Below are positions 31,446-39,350 of a DNA stretch of 40,122 nt, piece after piece. A program made the translations under genes and the position numbers. The notes under the pieces are model-generated. The model was not told the DNA's origin and did no database searches. It was given only the letters and a program-made list of their open reading frames with translations. How positions within the stretch are numbered: the first letter of the stretch is position 1; every line of letters begins with the position of its first letter. Source of the DNA: Deltaproteobacteria bacterium (GTDB lineage: Bacteria > Desulfobacterota > Binatia > UBA1149 > JAJCZL01); contig JAJCZL010000044.1 in the NCBI GenBank assembly GCA_029262415.1, positions 1-40,122 on the forward strand. The letters are read 5' to 3'.

Positions 31446-33728
31446 ATGAGTTCGAGTTTAGCGTTTATGTTGCGTCAGCAGCGGCTACTTGTCGCTGCTC
31501 TCATTGTGGGTTTCGCGGTCAGCGCGCCCAACAACGCTTTTGCACAACCGGGCACGGTGCTTGGCGAGCAGAAAATCAGCCAAACCACTGGCGGTTTTAC
31601 CGGTCCGCTTAATAACTTCGACTTCTTCGGGAGCAGTATCACTTCTCTCGGCGATCTCGATGGTGCCGGCCCGAGCGCGACTGCCGTCGCCGTTGGCGCA
31701 CCGTTGGATGACGACGGAGCCGCGTCTGCAGGCGCCGTTTGGGTCTTGTTCTTGGACGCCGGCGGCAGCGTCCTTTCGGAATCGAAGATCAGCGCGACGG
31801 CGGGCGGTTTCACCGGGCTGCTCGATGCGAACGATAACTTCGGTTCCTCGCTAGCGGGTCTTGGCGATATCAACGGCGATGGTACGGTCGAACTAGCCGT
31901 GGGATCTCCGCGCGATGATGACAGTCTGCCTCCGAACACCGCCGGCGGCGACCGCGGGGCGGTTTACATTCTGTCGCTTACGCCTACAGGTGCGGTCGCG
32001 TCGCATGTGAAGATCAGTGCTTCGGTGGGCGACTTCGGGGGTGTGCTCGACTCCCTCGATAGGTTTGGAAGCGCGGTAGGAGCCGCAGGTGATATCGACG
32101 GTGACGGCCGGGTAGATCTCGTTGTCGGTGCCGAATTGGACGATGACGGCGGCACCGGCCGCGGTGCGGCCTGGGTACTGTTTCTCGACACCGATGGGAT
32201 CGTACTTTCCGAGCAGAAGATCAGCGGCCTCGACGGTGGATTCACAGGTGTTCTCGACGACAATGACGGCTTCGGTTCCGCCGTAGTCGGGATTGGCGAT
32301 CTTGACGGCAACGGTACGCCTGACCTCGCCGTCGCCGCGCGCAACGACGACGACGGTAGCGATGCGCTTGCGAACTTTGGTGCTGTGTGGATCCTGTTCC
32401 TGAACGGCGACGGCACCGTCGCTACGCATCAGAAGATCAGCAATACCGACGGTGCCTTTACCGGCATTCTCGATCGGGGCGATACCCTCGGCTACTCGCT
32501 GGTGGCGATCGGAGACATCGATGGCGATGCCGTCACTGAACTGGCGGTCGGGACGGCAAACGATGACGACGGGGGTACCGACACCGGCGCGGTATGGATC
32601 CTGTTCATGAACACCGATGGGACCGTGGCGCTGAACCGCAAGATCAGTGCCCTCGACGGTGGTTTCCTCGGGCCTCTCGGTACCAGTGATAACTTTGGTT
32701 CCGGTGTCGCCGCGCTCGGCGACATCGACGGCGACGGCGTGAACGATCTCGGCGTCGGCGCGCGCTTTAACGATGACGGAGGCTCGACGAGGGGGGCGGC
32801 TTGGATCCTGTTGCTGGATGGCGCAGTCAGCACTTGCGGCAACGGCATCGTCGAAGGCGCCGAAGACTGCGACGACGGCAACACCGAAGATGCCGATTGT
32901 TGCAGTTCGGTCTGCCGCTTCGAGGGAGCGGGCACCCGTTGTCTCGATAACGACTTGTGCAACGGCACCGAAGTCTGCGACGGCGCGGGCACCTGCCTTG
33001 CCGGACCGGTGCTTAACTGCAACGACAGTAACCTCTGTACAGACGACGGTTGCGACGCCCTTAGCGGGTGTATCAACGCCGCGAATACCGCTCCGTGTAG
33101 TGACAGCAATCTGTGCACCACCGGTGATCAGTGCGTTAACGGTGTGTGCGCCGGCCAGGCACCGCTTAATTGCGATGACGGTAGTCTGTGCACGTTCGAC
33201 ACCTGCGACGACGCTCTCGGGTGTCTGAACGAGCCCGCACTGCGAAATCTGTGCCGCGTCTCGGAAAAAGGAAAGCTCAAGATCGAGATCGAGACGCTTG
33301 ACCCCGATGAGACCGAACTCGAGTGGAAGTGGCAGAAGGGTGCATTGGTCGAACTGCAGGATCTTGGCGATCCGACCGCCGACACCGACTACACGCTCTG
33401 TATCTTCGACCAAGACAACGGAACGGTGACTCTAGCGACGGAGTTGACGGTGCCCGCCAACGGGGCATGGAGAGACAAGGGCTCGAAGGGTTGGGACTAC
33501 AAAGACCACGGCACCTTCGACGGTGTCCGCAAGCTAAAAGTCCGCACAGGGGCCGACGGCAAAGCGCGCGTCGACCTGAAGGCTGAGGGCCTCAACCTTC
33601 CGATGCCGAGCGAGGTTGCGCCCGGGCAGTTCTTCGTTGAAGACCCGAGCGTGATCGTTCAAATGATCAACAGCGTCGGGACCTGCTGGGAATCCGAAGT
33701 GAATCCCAAAGTTGAGTTCGATGACTGA
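31446..33728 (+). CDS. Exported FG-GAP propeller protein with Cys-rich region and WKW-type C-terminal module (paralogue 2)
   Basis: A 760-residue paralogue of the upstream protein, lying 148 bases after it in the same direction. The signal peptide is LLVAALIVGFAVSAPNNAFA. Six FG-GAP repeats follow with the same FTGxLDxxDxFGS opening and calcium loops such as GDIDGDGRVDLVVGAE. The Cys-rich region is longer than in paralogue 1, with an extra CSDSNLCTTGDQCVNGVCAG unit. The C-terminal module starts LEWKWQKG and includes DLGDPTADTDYTLCIFDQ and GWDYKDH, ending near CWESEV. GGAGGAG five bases before the ATG at 31446 fixes the start. A very strong terminator follows at 33781. The pair looks like a tandem duplication kept under selection. 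Confidence 0.9.
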   Translation: MSSSLAFMLRQQRLLVAALIVGFAVSAPNNAFAQPGTVLGEQKISQTTGGFTGPLNNFDFFGSSITSLGDLDGAGPSATAVAVGAPLDDDGAASAGAVWVLFLDAGGSVLSESKISATAGGFTGLLDANDNFGSSLAGLGDINGDGTVELAVGSPRDDDSLPPNTAGGDRGAVYILSLTPTGAVASHVKISASVGDFGGVLDSLDRFGSAVGAAGDIDGDGRVDLVVGAELDDDGGTGRGAAWVLFLDTDGIVLSEQKISGLDGGFTGVLDDNDGFGSAVVGIGDLDGNGTPDLAVAARNDDDGSDALANFGAVWILFLNGDGTVATHQKISNTDGAFTGILDRGDTLGYSLVAIGDIDGDAVTELAVGTANDDDGGTDTGAVWILFMNTDGTVALNRKISALDGGFLGPLGTSDNFGSGVAALGDIDGDGVNDLGVGARFNDDGGSTRGAAWILLLDGAVSTCGNGIVEGAEDCDDGNTEDADCCSSVCRFEGAGTRCLDNDLCNGTEVCDGAGTCLAGPVLNCNDSNLCTDDGCDALSGCINAANTAPCSDSNLCTTGDQCVNGVCAGQAPLNCDDGSLCTFDTCDDALGCLNEPALRNLCRVSEKGKLKIEIETLDPDETELEWKWQKGALVELQDLGDPTADTDYTLCIFDQDNGTVTLATELTVPANGAWRDKGSKGWDYKDHGTFDGVRKLKVRTGADGKARVDLKAEGLNLPMPSEVAPGQFFVEDPSVIVQMINSVGTCWESEVNPKVEFDD

Positions 33729-33780
33729 GCGGTGCCAGCGCTCGTGTGAGATGAGCGTCGGCGGTTAGGGTCGACCGAGG

Positions 33781-33815
33781 GGGCCGTACGGCGAACACGC
33801 CGTACGGCCCTTTTT
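33781..33815 (+). terminator. Strong intrinsic terminator after paralogue 2
   Basis: A perfect 13-pair stem, gggccgtacggcg with cgccgtacggccc (33781-33793 with 33798-33810), has the tetraloop AACA and is followed by TTTTT. It is the strongest terminator in the window. Confidence 0.95.
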
Positions 33816-33856
33816 CGTTTGGCGGGTCCTGCGCAACCTGTTCGCCCCACAACTAA

Positions 33857-33890
33857 CGAAAAGCCTGCCGCTCGGAGGAGCGGCAGGCTT
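33857..33890 (-). terminator. Intrinsic terminator of the gene at 33926 (minus strand)
   Basis: A 13-pair stem (33861-33873 with 33878-33890, loop GGAG) lies 36 bases beyond the stop of the minus-strand gene. Read on that strand it runs into TTTT. The plus-strand side has only a broken T stretch, so it serves mainly the minus-strand gene. Confidence 0.85.
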
Positions 33891-33925
33891 CTTGCGGCCT
33901 CTGGGAGGAGAGAGCGTGTGGGTTC

Positions 33926-34381
33926 TCAGGCGGCAGGGAGGGCCTGCTGCCGATCGACGTCTGCGTCCGAGGGCGCTTGAACGTCGAGGCCCTGCTCACC
34001 GTCGATTTGCAGTTCGGCATGCGGCAGTACGGATACGATACGCGCCTTGCGATGTTCGCGTCTGACCCGGTTGGCCGAGAAACGCGCCAACCCGCGCCTT
34101 ACATAGGTGGGGTCGATACTGAGTACGTCACATATGTTCTCATACGAGTACGCCCACTCGCGTTCGTCTGAGAAGATCCATTTTCTGGCCTCGTCAAACT
34201 CAAAACGCCCACGTGGGTTTTTGGCAAGCGCGAACTTCTGGTAACACTCGACCGCGTCCTCGAGTACGGCAAGCATCAGCCGCCGCTCGGCGCCCAGCGC
34301 CTCGTTTTGCGCGAATGCTCCAAAGAACTGATCGGGCAGGACGGAATCGGGTTCGAATAGGGAGTGTGCTTCAGTGGCCAT
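33926..34381 (-). CDS. Conserved hypothetical protein of deltaproteobacterial type, possible helix-turn-helix
   Basis: A 151-residue soluble, charged and mostly helical protein. RRLMLAVLEDAVECYQKFAL followed by WIFSDEREWAYSYENICDVL and SIDPTYVRRGL resembles a small family I recall from many deltaproteobacterial genomes, where it has no assigned function. The segment ENICDVLSIDPTYVRRGLARF has the spacing of a helix-turn-helix, so a DNA-binding role is possible but inferred. The ATG at 34381 has AGGTG five bases upstream, and an inverted repeat (34449-34463) lies in its AT-rich upstream region. It sits alone between two secretome units and has its own terminator. Confidence 0.75.
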   Translation of the reverse strand: MATEAHSLFEPDSVLPDQFFGAFAQNEALGAERRLMLAVLEDAVECYQKFALAKNPRGRFEFDEARKWIFSDEREWAYSYENICDVLSIDPTYVRRGLARFSANRVRREHRKARIVSVLPHAELQIDGEQGLDVQAPSDADVDRQQALPAA

Positions 34382-34448
34382 GTTTCACCTTGTTGTATTC
34401 AGACGGGGCTGAGGCCGGAATATCGCATGAAAATCACTACGTTTACAT

Positions 34449-34463
34449 ATTAGATATACTAAT
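34449..34463. promoter_or_regulatory. Inverted repeat ATTAG-N5-CTAAT in the AT-rich promoter of the gene at 33926
   Basis: Five-base arms ATTAG and CTAAT flank ATATA in a distinctly AT-rich patch 68 bases upstream of the minus-strand ATG. The patch also offers TATA-like minus-10 sequences. It could be an operator, perhaps autoregulatory, since the gene product may bind DNA. Confidence 0.3.
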
Positions 34464-34582
34464 TCGAATCCGGGCGACACTTTCGTGTACTCCGGATTGC
34501 GCTGTGACGCGGCAAGCGCTCAAATAGCCATCGATTATCAGTTCACGGGGCTTTTCGCCGGAGTTTTGTCCCTCGCAAGGGC

Positions 34583-34612
34583 TTGACCCGAAGCCGTTCT
34601 CGTTACTACGCT
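34583..34612 (+). promoter_or_regulatory. Candidate promoter of the beta-helix/dockerin pair
   Basis: TTGACC at 34583 and TACGCT at 34607, 18 bases apart, lie about 75 bases before the start at 34686. The minus-35 is good; the minus-10 is weak, as is common in GC-rich genomes. Confidence 0.3.
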
Positions 34613-34685
34613 AGTCCGGTTGAAACCTACAAAAACAGTGCTTTTGAGCTTCGCCGACCCCACTGGGGGGCACGATGAGGAACCC

Positions 34686-35447
34686 ATGACTCCAACCCAA
34701 GTATGTTTTTCTGCGTTAGGCCGCTCCATGTGGGCTGTGCTGATTGTCACGTCCTTCGTGGCTTTTTCCTCCAGCGCGGGTGCGGCCGGCGGCTGCGGCG
34801 ACGACATTAACGGCGCTCGCGTAGCCTGTTCGTGCGGCGACGCAGTTGTCTCCGACGTGCGCCTGAGGCCGGGGGATCCGGTCGTGCTCGGGCGCTGCAA
34901 AGGAGACGGCTTGATCCTGCGCGCGCGGCCCGGAGGCGAATCGCTGCGGCTCGATTTGGCTGGACTCTCGCTGGTCGGTGAGGGCCGCGGCACTGGAATC
35001 CGTGTCCTCAACGGCGGCAAAGGCGGCGCCGTCATTGTCGGGGGCAAGCCCGGCGAGGTCGCCGAGATCGCCGGATTCACTACCGGAATCAAGGCTCACG
35101 GCTCCGAACGAATCAAGGAAGTTAGCCGCGTTGTTCTTAAGGCCAACAAACGCGATGGACTGCGCGTCTACGGAAGCCCTGGTGCGATCATCAGTGATAT
35201 CACCACGACCAGTAACGGCCGCGACGGTATGCGGGTACGAAGCCACGGCGCACAGATCCATTCCGTCGACGCGCGCGGCAACGCCAAAGCCGGTGTCAAC
35301 GTTAGTGGTGAAAACGCAAGAGTCCAGGCTTCGGTTGCTGACAACAAAGGTAGCGGAATTCTTGCCCGTGGGCGCGGGCACGATCTCTCAGGTATCGAAC
35401 TTGGTGAAGGTCAGAAAGCCGACGTTACTGTGAGGCCGGCCAAGTGA
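34686..35447 (+). CDS. Exported parallel beta-helix repeat protein
   Basis: A 253-residue exported protein. After a signal peptide (SMWAVLIVTSFVAFSSSAGA) the mature protein begins GGCGDDINGARVACSCGDAV, with a Cys cluster. It then shows repeated beta-helix turns such as GTGIRVLNGGKGGAVIVGG, KANKRDGLRVYGSPGAIISD and GRDGMRVRSHGAQIHSVDAR, about 22-24 residues apart. ATG at 34686 is chosen because the upstream frame (from 34620) has no start context and the signal peptide fits. The stop overlaps the GTG of the next gene, so the two are co-translated. Its fold resembles the truncated gene at the left window edge. Confidence 0.78.
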   Translation: MTPTQVCFSALGRSMWAVLIVTSFVAFSSSAGAAGGCGDDINGARVACSCGDAVVSDVRLRPGDPVVLGRCKGDGLILRARPGGESLRLDLAGLSLVGEGRGTGIRVLNGGKGGAVIVGGKPGEVAEIAGFTTGIKAHGSERIKEVSRVVLKANKRDGLRVYGSPGAIISDITTTSNGRDGMRVRSHGAQIHSVDARGNAKAGVNVSGENARVQASVADNKGSGILARGRGHDLSGIELGEGQKADVTVRPAK

Positions 35448-37807
35448 AAAAGATCCCAACTCTTCTTATCCTATCCTTTTGTTTGCTTTTGACGTTCTCG
35501 AGCCGCGCGTCGGCCGTAGTAATCATCGCCAATACCGCCGATGACGTTTGCGCGCCAACTGCCGATCCGTGTCAGATCGTGGACGAGGTGCAGGTTCAGG
35601 ACTTCGCCACGCTTGATTTTGGTACGCGCGAGATCCTGCTTACCGGCGGCGGGCAGTTGAACTTTGGTTTCGCGCAGGCTGACCTGCTTGCCGGCAACAT
35701 CACGCTTAGCCCGTCTAACGGCGCCGCGATCAACCTGAAGGACAGTTTTTTCGGCGACACGGTTGGCGGTTTTGTCGCCATCGTCGCACGACGGGCCTGT
35801 TCCGGTGACGCCGCGCGGCCATGTACCTCGGATTTCGAATGCGCGGCGCTGGGTGTCGGCGCCTGTAGCGCAGGTCCGGCCGGCACCTTTACCCTGAACG
35901 GACGGCTTGCCGGCAACGCCAACGAACCGGGTTCCATCACGATATTTTCGACCGGTACCCTTACCATAGCCGGCAACATCAACATATCCGGAGACACCCC
36001 TGACTCCGATGGCGGCATCGTCGAGCTCGACTCGTCTCAGGGCAGTGTGCTGCTGAACAATCCCATCACCGCGACTTCGGGCACCCAAAGTACTGGCGGC
36101 GAGGTCATCATCGCGGCGGCTCTCGACATCACCACCAACGCGGTCATCGACGTGAGCTCCCCGGGCGGTGATTCAGAAGGAGGTGTAATCGAGTTCGACG
36201 CCGGCCGCGATCTGCATGTGAACGACGACCTGTTGGCCAATGGTGGCGCCGACTTCGGCGGCAGTATCCTTGGGGGCGCCGGCCGCGACCTCCTGATTCA
36301 AGGGGGTACCAGTTCGAACGCCCAGCGCATTGAGGTCGACGGTGGCAGCAACTCGTTCAACGAAGCCGGCGATGCGGGCGACATTGAATTCAGTGCGTTG
36401 AACGATATTGTTATCGGACCCAACGCGCGACTGGATGGGAGGGGTGCCGCTCCTGATGGCGATGGGTCGTTCGGTTTGACGCTGGACGCATCGCGCGATG
36501 TGATCATCAGCGGCCGTCTTGACGCGAGGGCGGTCGGGGGCGACGGCTTCGGCGGAAACATAGACGTCGCGGCGAGCGGAGCTATCTCGGTCACGCCGTC
36601 CGGCCTTCTCGATGCGCGCGGTGGTTCGGGCGGCGCCGGGATTATCGATCTCACCAGTGGTGGGCCGATGAACTTTCAAGGCACAATCAGCGGCACCGCG
36701 AACAACCAGGGCGACGGGGCCTTCGTCAGTTTAGATTCGTCCGCCGAGGCGCGTATTAGCGGGGCCATCGATGTTTCCGGCACTCCAACGTCTACCAAGA
36801 ACGGAGAGATCGCTGTAACGGCGTGTCAGGTCGTCATAGCGACGGGCGGGAGTCTTGTCGCCAACGGCGGCCGCGGCGAGAACATCCTTACGGGTAGGGA
36901 ACGAATCACGGTTGAGGCCGGAGCCACGCTAAATGCTTTGGGCGGCATCGGCTCGGTCAACACCATCCGCTACCGTGATCCCAACAAGCCGCCGACGCTG
37001 CTCGGCACCATTTCTCCGGCGCCATCATTGAGCCTGGCGATACTGATTGGTTGCCCGGTGTGTGGAAACGGAGAGGTAGAGCAAACCGAATCCTGCGACG
37101 ATGGCAACCTTGTCAACGGTGACCAGTGCTCTGCGGAGTGCCAAGATGAAGGCTGCGTTGCCGAGACCCCGGGATTTCCCGGAGTCTCCCTTTGTAATGA
37201 CGGCGTAGGCTGTACGCTTGATACCTGTAACGCCGCGACGCATAGCTGCGAACACGTTTTCAGTTGCGACGACGGCATCGCCTGTACCAATGACCTGTGC
37301 GTCGGGGAGCAGTGCCAGAATACGCCCGACGACTCGCTGTGCAGCGACGGTAATGTCTGCACCGACGATATCTGTTCGGGCACCACCGGCTGTCAGTTCG
37401 TTTCGGTTCCGGGTCCCTGTGATGACGGTGAGTCGTGCACGATCAACGACCAGTGTTCCGGCGGCTTTTGCAGTGGGGATGCGCAGAATTGCATGATCTG
37501 CGGCGACGGCGTCCTGGATAACGGTGAACTGTGTGACCACAACGGCAACAATGGCGTGACTGGTGACAATTGCGGTACCGACTGCACGTTCAGCACTTGC
37601 GGGGATCCCAATGGAACCGCCATCGTCACGGCTTCGGACGCATTGTTTATTCTTCAGGCTGCAGTTGGTGCCGCCAGCTGTGACGTATGCCTGTGTGATG
37701 TTTTGCAGTCCGGCGGTGCCGCTATTACGGCCAGCGACGCGGCGGCCGCACTGCGGTTCTCGGTCGGTGTGCCGATCACGCTGAACTGTCCGCCCTGCCA
37801 GCCCTAG
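35444..37807 (+). CDS. Large exported beta-strand repeat protein with Cys-rich region and C-terminal dockerin-like repeats
   Basis: A 787-residue exported protein. The signal peptide (IPTLLILSFCLLLTFSSRASA) is followed by some 500 residues of repeating short strands, such as GSITIFSTGTLTIAGNINIS and GRDVIISGRLDARAVGGDGF, a filamentous-haemagglutinin/beta-helix pattern. From about residue 525 a Cys-rich region begins (CGNGEVEQTESCDDGN, then repeated CxDG-x-x-CTxDxC units). The C-terminus has two dockerin-like segments, GTAIVTASDALFILQAAVG and AAITASDAAAALRFSVG, each an EF-hand-like loop plus helix. The GTG start overlaps the previous TGA. The dockerin-like end may dock this protein onto a cohesin-bearing partner not found in this window. 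Confidence 0.83.
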   Translation: MKKIPTLLILSFCLLLTFSSRASAVVIIANTADDVCAPTADPCQIVDEVQVQDFATLDFGTREILLTGGGQLNFGFAQADLLAGNITLSPSNGAAINLKDSFFGDTVGGFVAIVARRACSGDAARPCTSDFECAALGVGACSAGPAGTFTLNGRLAGNANEPGSITIFSTGTLTIAGNINISGDTPDSDGGIVELDSSQGSVLLNNPITATSGTQSTGGEVIIAAALDITTNAVIDVSSPGGDSEGGVIEFDAGRDLHVNDDLLANGGADFGGSILGGAGRDLLIQGGTSSNAQRIEVDGGSNSFNEAGDAGDIEFSALNDIVIGPNARLDGRGAAPDGDGSFGLTLDASRDVIISGRLDARAVGGDGFGGNIDVAASGAISVTPSGLLDARGGSGGAGIIDLTSGGPMNFQGTISGTANNQGDGAFVSLDSSAEARISGAIDVSGTPTSTKNGEIAVTACQVVIATGGSLVANGGRGENILTGRERITVEAGATLNALGGIGSVNTIRYRDPNKPPTLLGTISPAPSLSLAILIGCPVCGNGEVEQTESCDDGNLVNGDQCSAECQDEGCVAETPGFPGVSLCNDGVGCTLDTCNAATHSCEHVFSCDDGIACTNDLCVGEQCQNTPDDSLCSDGNVCTDDICSGTTGCQFVSVPGPCDDGESCTINDQCSGGFCSGDAQNCMICGDGVLDNGELCDHNGNNGVTGDNCGTDCTFSTCGDPNGTAIVTASDALFILQAAVGAASCDVCLCDVLQSGGAAITASDAAAALRFSVGVPITLNCPPCQP

Positions 37808-37916
37808 CGGCGGCAACGGAGCAGCCTAGCCGTGTCGGGTAAGGACACCCCCGCGGGCGGCGCATGATGACTTCCCGGAAGGGACGGGTTAATCTCGTCG
37901 CTTCCGGTGTAATCTG

Positions 37917-38177
37917 TTGCCGCGCGCTTGGGGATACATTCTTGTTCTTGCTGCCGCTCTGATCGGCCTTGGTTCCTTGCTCATACCTTTGCCCGAGACC
38001 GTCGAAGTGGCGCGGATAGAAGAGCCGTCCACGGGCGGACAGCCTTTGCGGCGCTCGGTGGAGCGCCGCAAGGCGGATACTACAAGGGCTAAGCCGTCTG
38101 CGCGTACTTCCACGAAGCCGCTTCCGCATCCGCTCCCACGCCAGAACAGTGTTGTCCAGCGCAACATGGCGCGCTGA
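37917..38177 (+). CDS. Putative small membrane protein
   Basis: An 86-codon frame from TTG in the 442-base gap between the dockerin-like gene and tadA. The N-terminus has one clear hydrophobic helix (GYILVLAAALIGLGSLLIPL) and the rest is polar and basic, so an inner-membrane protein with a cytoplasmic or periplasmic tail is plausible. The start is weak and no family is recognisable. A hairpin with an 11-pair perfect stem extended by two more pairs (38044-38073) lies in the middle of the frame. The gap holds nothing else I can support. Confidence 0.4.
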   Translation: MPRAWGYILVLAAALIGLGSLLIPLPETVEVARIEEPSTGGQPLRRSVERRKADTTRAKPSARTSTKPLPHPLPRQNSVVQRNMAR

Positions 38178-38249
38178 GCCCTCGTTGTGGGTTATGCCGT
38201 ACCCCGTTCTCCCGGCCGTGGGCTAGGCGTGGACTAGTAGGATAGCGGC

Positions 38250-38705
38250 GTGGACGAAGCGTGGATGAAGATTGCCCTAGATGAGGCGCGCGCGGCTGCG
38301 GCCGAGGGAGAAGTGCCCGTAGGTGCCGTCCTGGTACGCGATGGGGCCGAGGTAGCCCGTGGTCACAACCGTACCATCGCAGCCGTAGACCCTAGTTCCC
38401 ACGCAGAAATCGAGACCCTCAGACTTGCCTCGGTGCGCCTTGGCAACCACCGCACCGGAGGTGTCCTGTACGTGACACTCGAGCCCTGTCTGATGTGTAT
38501 GGGGGCTCTCGTCCAAGCGCGTGTGGAACTGTTGGTCTATGGAGCCGACGACCCGAAAGCGGGCGCGGCGGCATCCCTTTTCCGAATAGCAGAGGATGTG
38601 CGGCTAAATCACCGGTTTGCGGTCAGGGGTGGGGTGGCGGCCGAGGAGTGTTCGGCGCTTCTCAGCGGGTTCTTCCAAGCAAGACGCGATTGTCGATCGC
38701 ACTAG
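38250..38705 (+). CDS. tadA: tRNA-specific adenosine deaminase (tadA)
   Basis: A 151-residue zinc deaminase that converts the wobble adenosine of tRNA-Arg(ACG) to inosine. The active site is complete: His51 and Glu53 in SSHAEIETLRLA, Cys80 and Cys83 in PCLMCMGA. GHNRTIAAVDP and GADDPKAGAAASLF are the usual TadA landmarks. The GTG start lies after TAGGATAGC. The length is normal for the family. A 9-pair GC hairpin (38776-38796) lies between this gene and the tRNA, without a T run. Confidence 0.95.
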   Translation: MDEAWMKIALDEARAAAAEGEVPVGAVLVRDGAEVARGHNRTIAAVDPSSHAEIETLRLASVRLGNHRTGGVLYVTLEPCLMCMGALVQARVELLVYGADDPKAGAAASLFRIAEDVRLNHRFAVRGGVAAEECSALLSGFFQARRDCRSH

Positions 38706-38809
38706 TGCGAACCGTTTATCCGTCCTCGGCTGCTTGCGTCCCACGCCGGTGGCAGATTAAATCCCCGCTCTGATCCGGCCGCCGCTGCGGCGGCCGCGGA
38801 AGTGCGTGC

Positions 38810-38900
<91 letters not shown>

Positions 38901-38950
38901 CCCGCCGCGCGTTGCGTTTCAATAGCGCATGGAATTGCTCGCCACGTCCG

Positions 38951-38990
38951 GCCGGTTCGCTAAGTATCTAGCCGGTTCACTAAGTATCTA
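38951..38990 (+). repeat. Two tandem 20-bp direct repeats downstream of tRNA-Ser
   Basis: GCCGGTTCGCTAAGTATCTA at 38951 is followed directly by the same unit with a single G to A change at 38971. The site is 51 bases past the tRNA, a usual place for integrative-element junctions. Confidence 0.85.
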
Positions 38991-38997
38991 AGGGTGG

Positions 38998-39033
38998 CCC
39001 CGCCCGTTTGTGGCTATTCGGGCCGGGGTTTTT
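38998..39033 (+). terminator. Intrinsic terminator downstream of tRNA-Ser
   Basis: CCCCG plus CCCG (38998-39006) pair with CGGG plus CGGGG (39019-39028) with a single bulged C at 39023. The stem is followed by TTTTT to 39033. Confidence 0.85.
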
Positions 39034-39075
39034 CTCCACACTCTTGGTTGCTACCCTGCGATTCTAAACGCGGTG

Positions 39076-39243
39076 TTAAGAAGGAAAGCCGAGCAAGCGG
39101 CGCTGATCAGCCCACGAATGATCAGCCCACCAAGGCGGTAAATTACCGAGCCGCTTCAGGCGAAATACGCTGAGGTGGGCAGGATGTCGTGCGGCGAGAA
39201 TCGCCTCGACGATGTCCGGCTTTGACACCCATAACCACGCCGC
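39076..39243 (-). pseudogene. C-terminal fragment of a recombinase/transposon-associated protein
   Basis: A minus-strand frame between two stops reads SKPDIVEAILAARHPAHLSV, then FRLKRLGNLPPWWADHSWAD and QRRLLGF. The pattern PDIVEAIL-(A/D)-GRxP-x-x-L-(S/T)-x-x-RL followed by (W)-x-x-QRRxLGF is the C-terminus of small helix-turn-helix proteins carried next to site-specific recombinases in many proteobacterial mobile elements. The N-terminal part is missing; an in-frame stop lies just before. A 15-base tandem duplication has doubled the WAD block. It lies in the 410-base gap between the tRNA and the HNH gene. Confidence 0.6.
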
Positions 39244-39259
39244 TCAAGGAGACCGTCGA

Positions 39260-39277
39260 ACATTCCGCGCGGAATGT
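39260..39277. repeat. 18-bp perfect palindrome ACATTCCGCGCGGAATGT (copy 3 of 3)
   Basis: The third copy of the palindrome seen in both IS5-family remnants lies here, 33 bases beyond the HNH endonuclease stop codon and adjoining a duplicated copy of that gene's last 35 bases. Confidence 0.9.
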
Positions 39278-39350
39278 AGACCCGCGCCGTGACGCTTGCT
39301 CAACATGAACTAATCTAGACCCGCGCCGTGGCGTTTGCCCAGCATAAACT
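39277..39350. repeat. 35-bp duplication of the HNH gene 3-prime end
   Basis: Bases 39277-39311 and 39316-39350 match at 30 of 35 positions in the same orientation. The second block encodes the last HNH residues (LGKRHGAGL) and the first is a degenerate copy beyond the stop that runs into the palindrome. Confidence 0.8.

Noticed and set aside
31893-33413. 506-codon minus-strand frame
   Set aside because: It mirrors the FG-GAP gene, whose signal peptide, repeats and ribosome-binding site are clear. The antisense frame is a by-product of GC-rich codon use.
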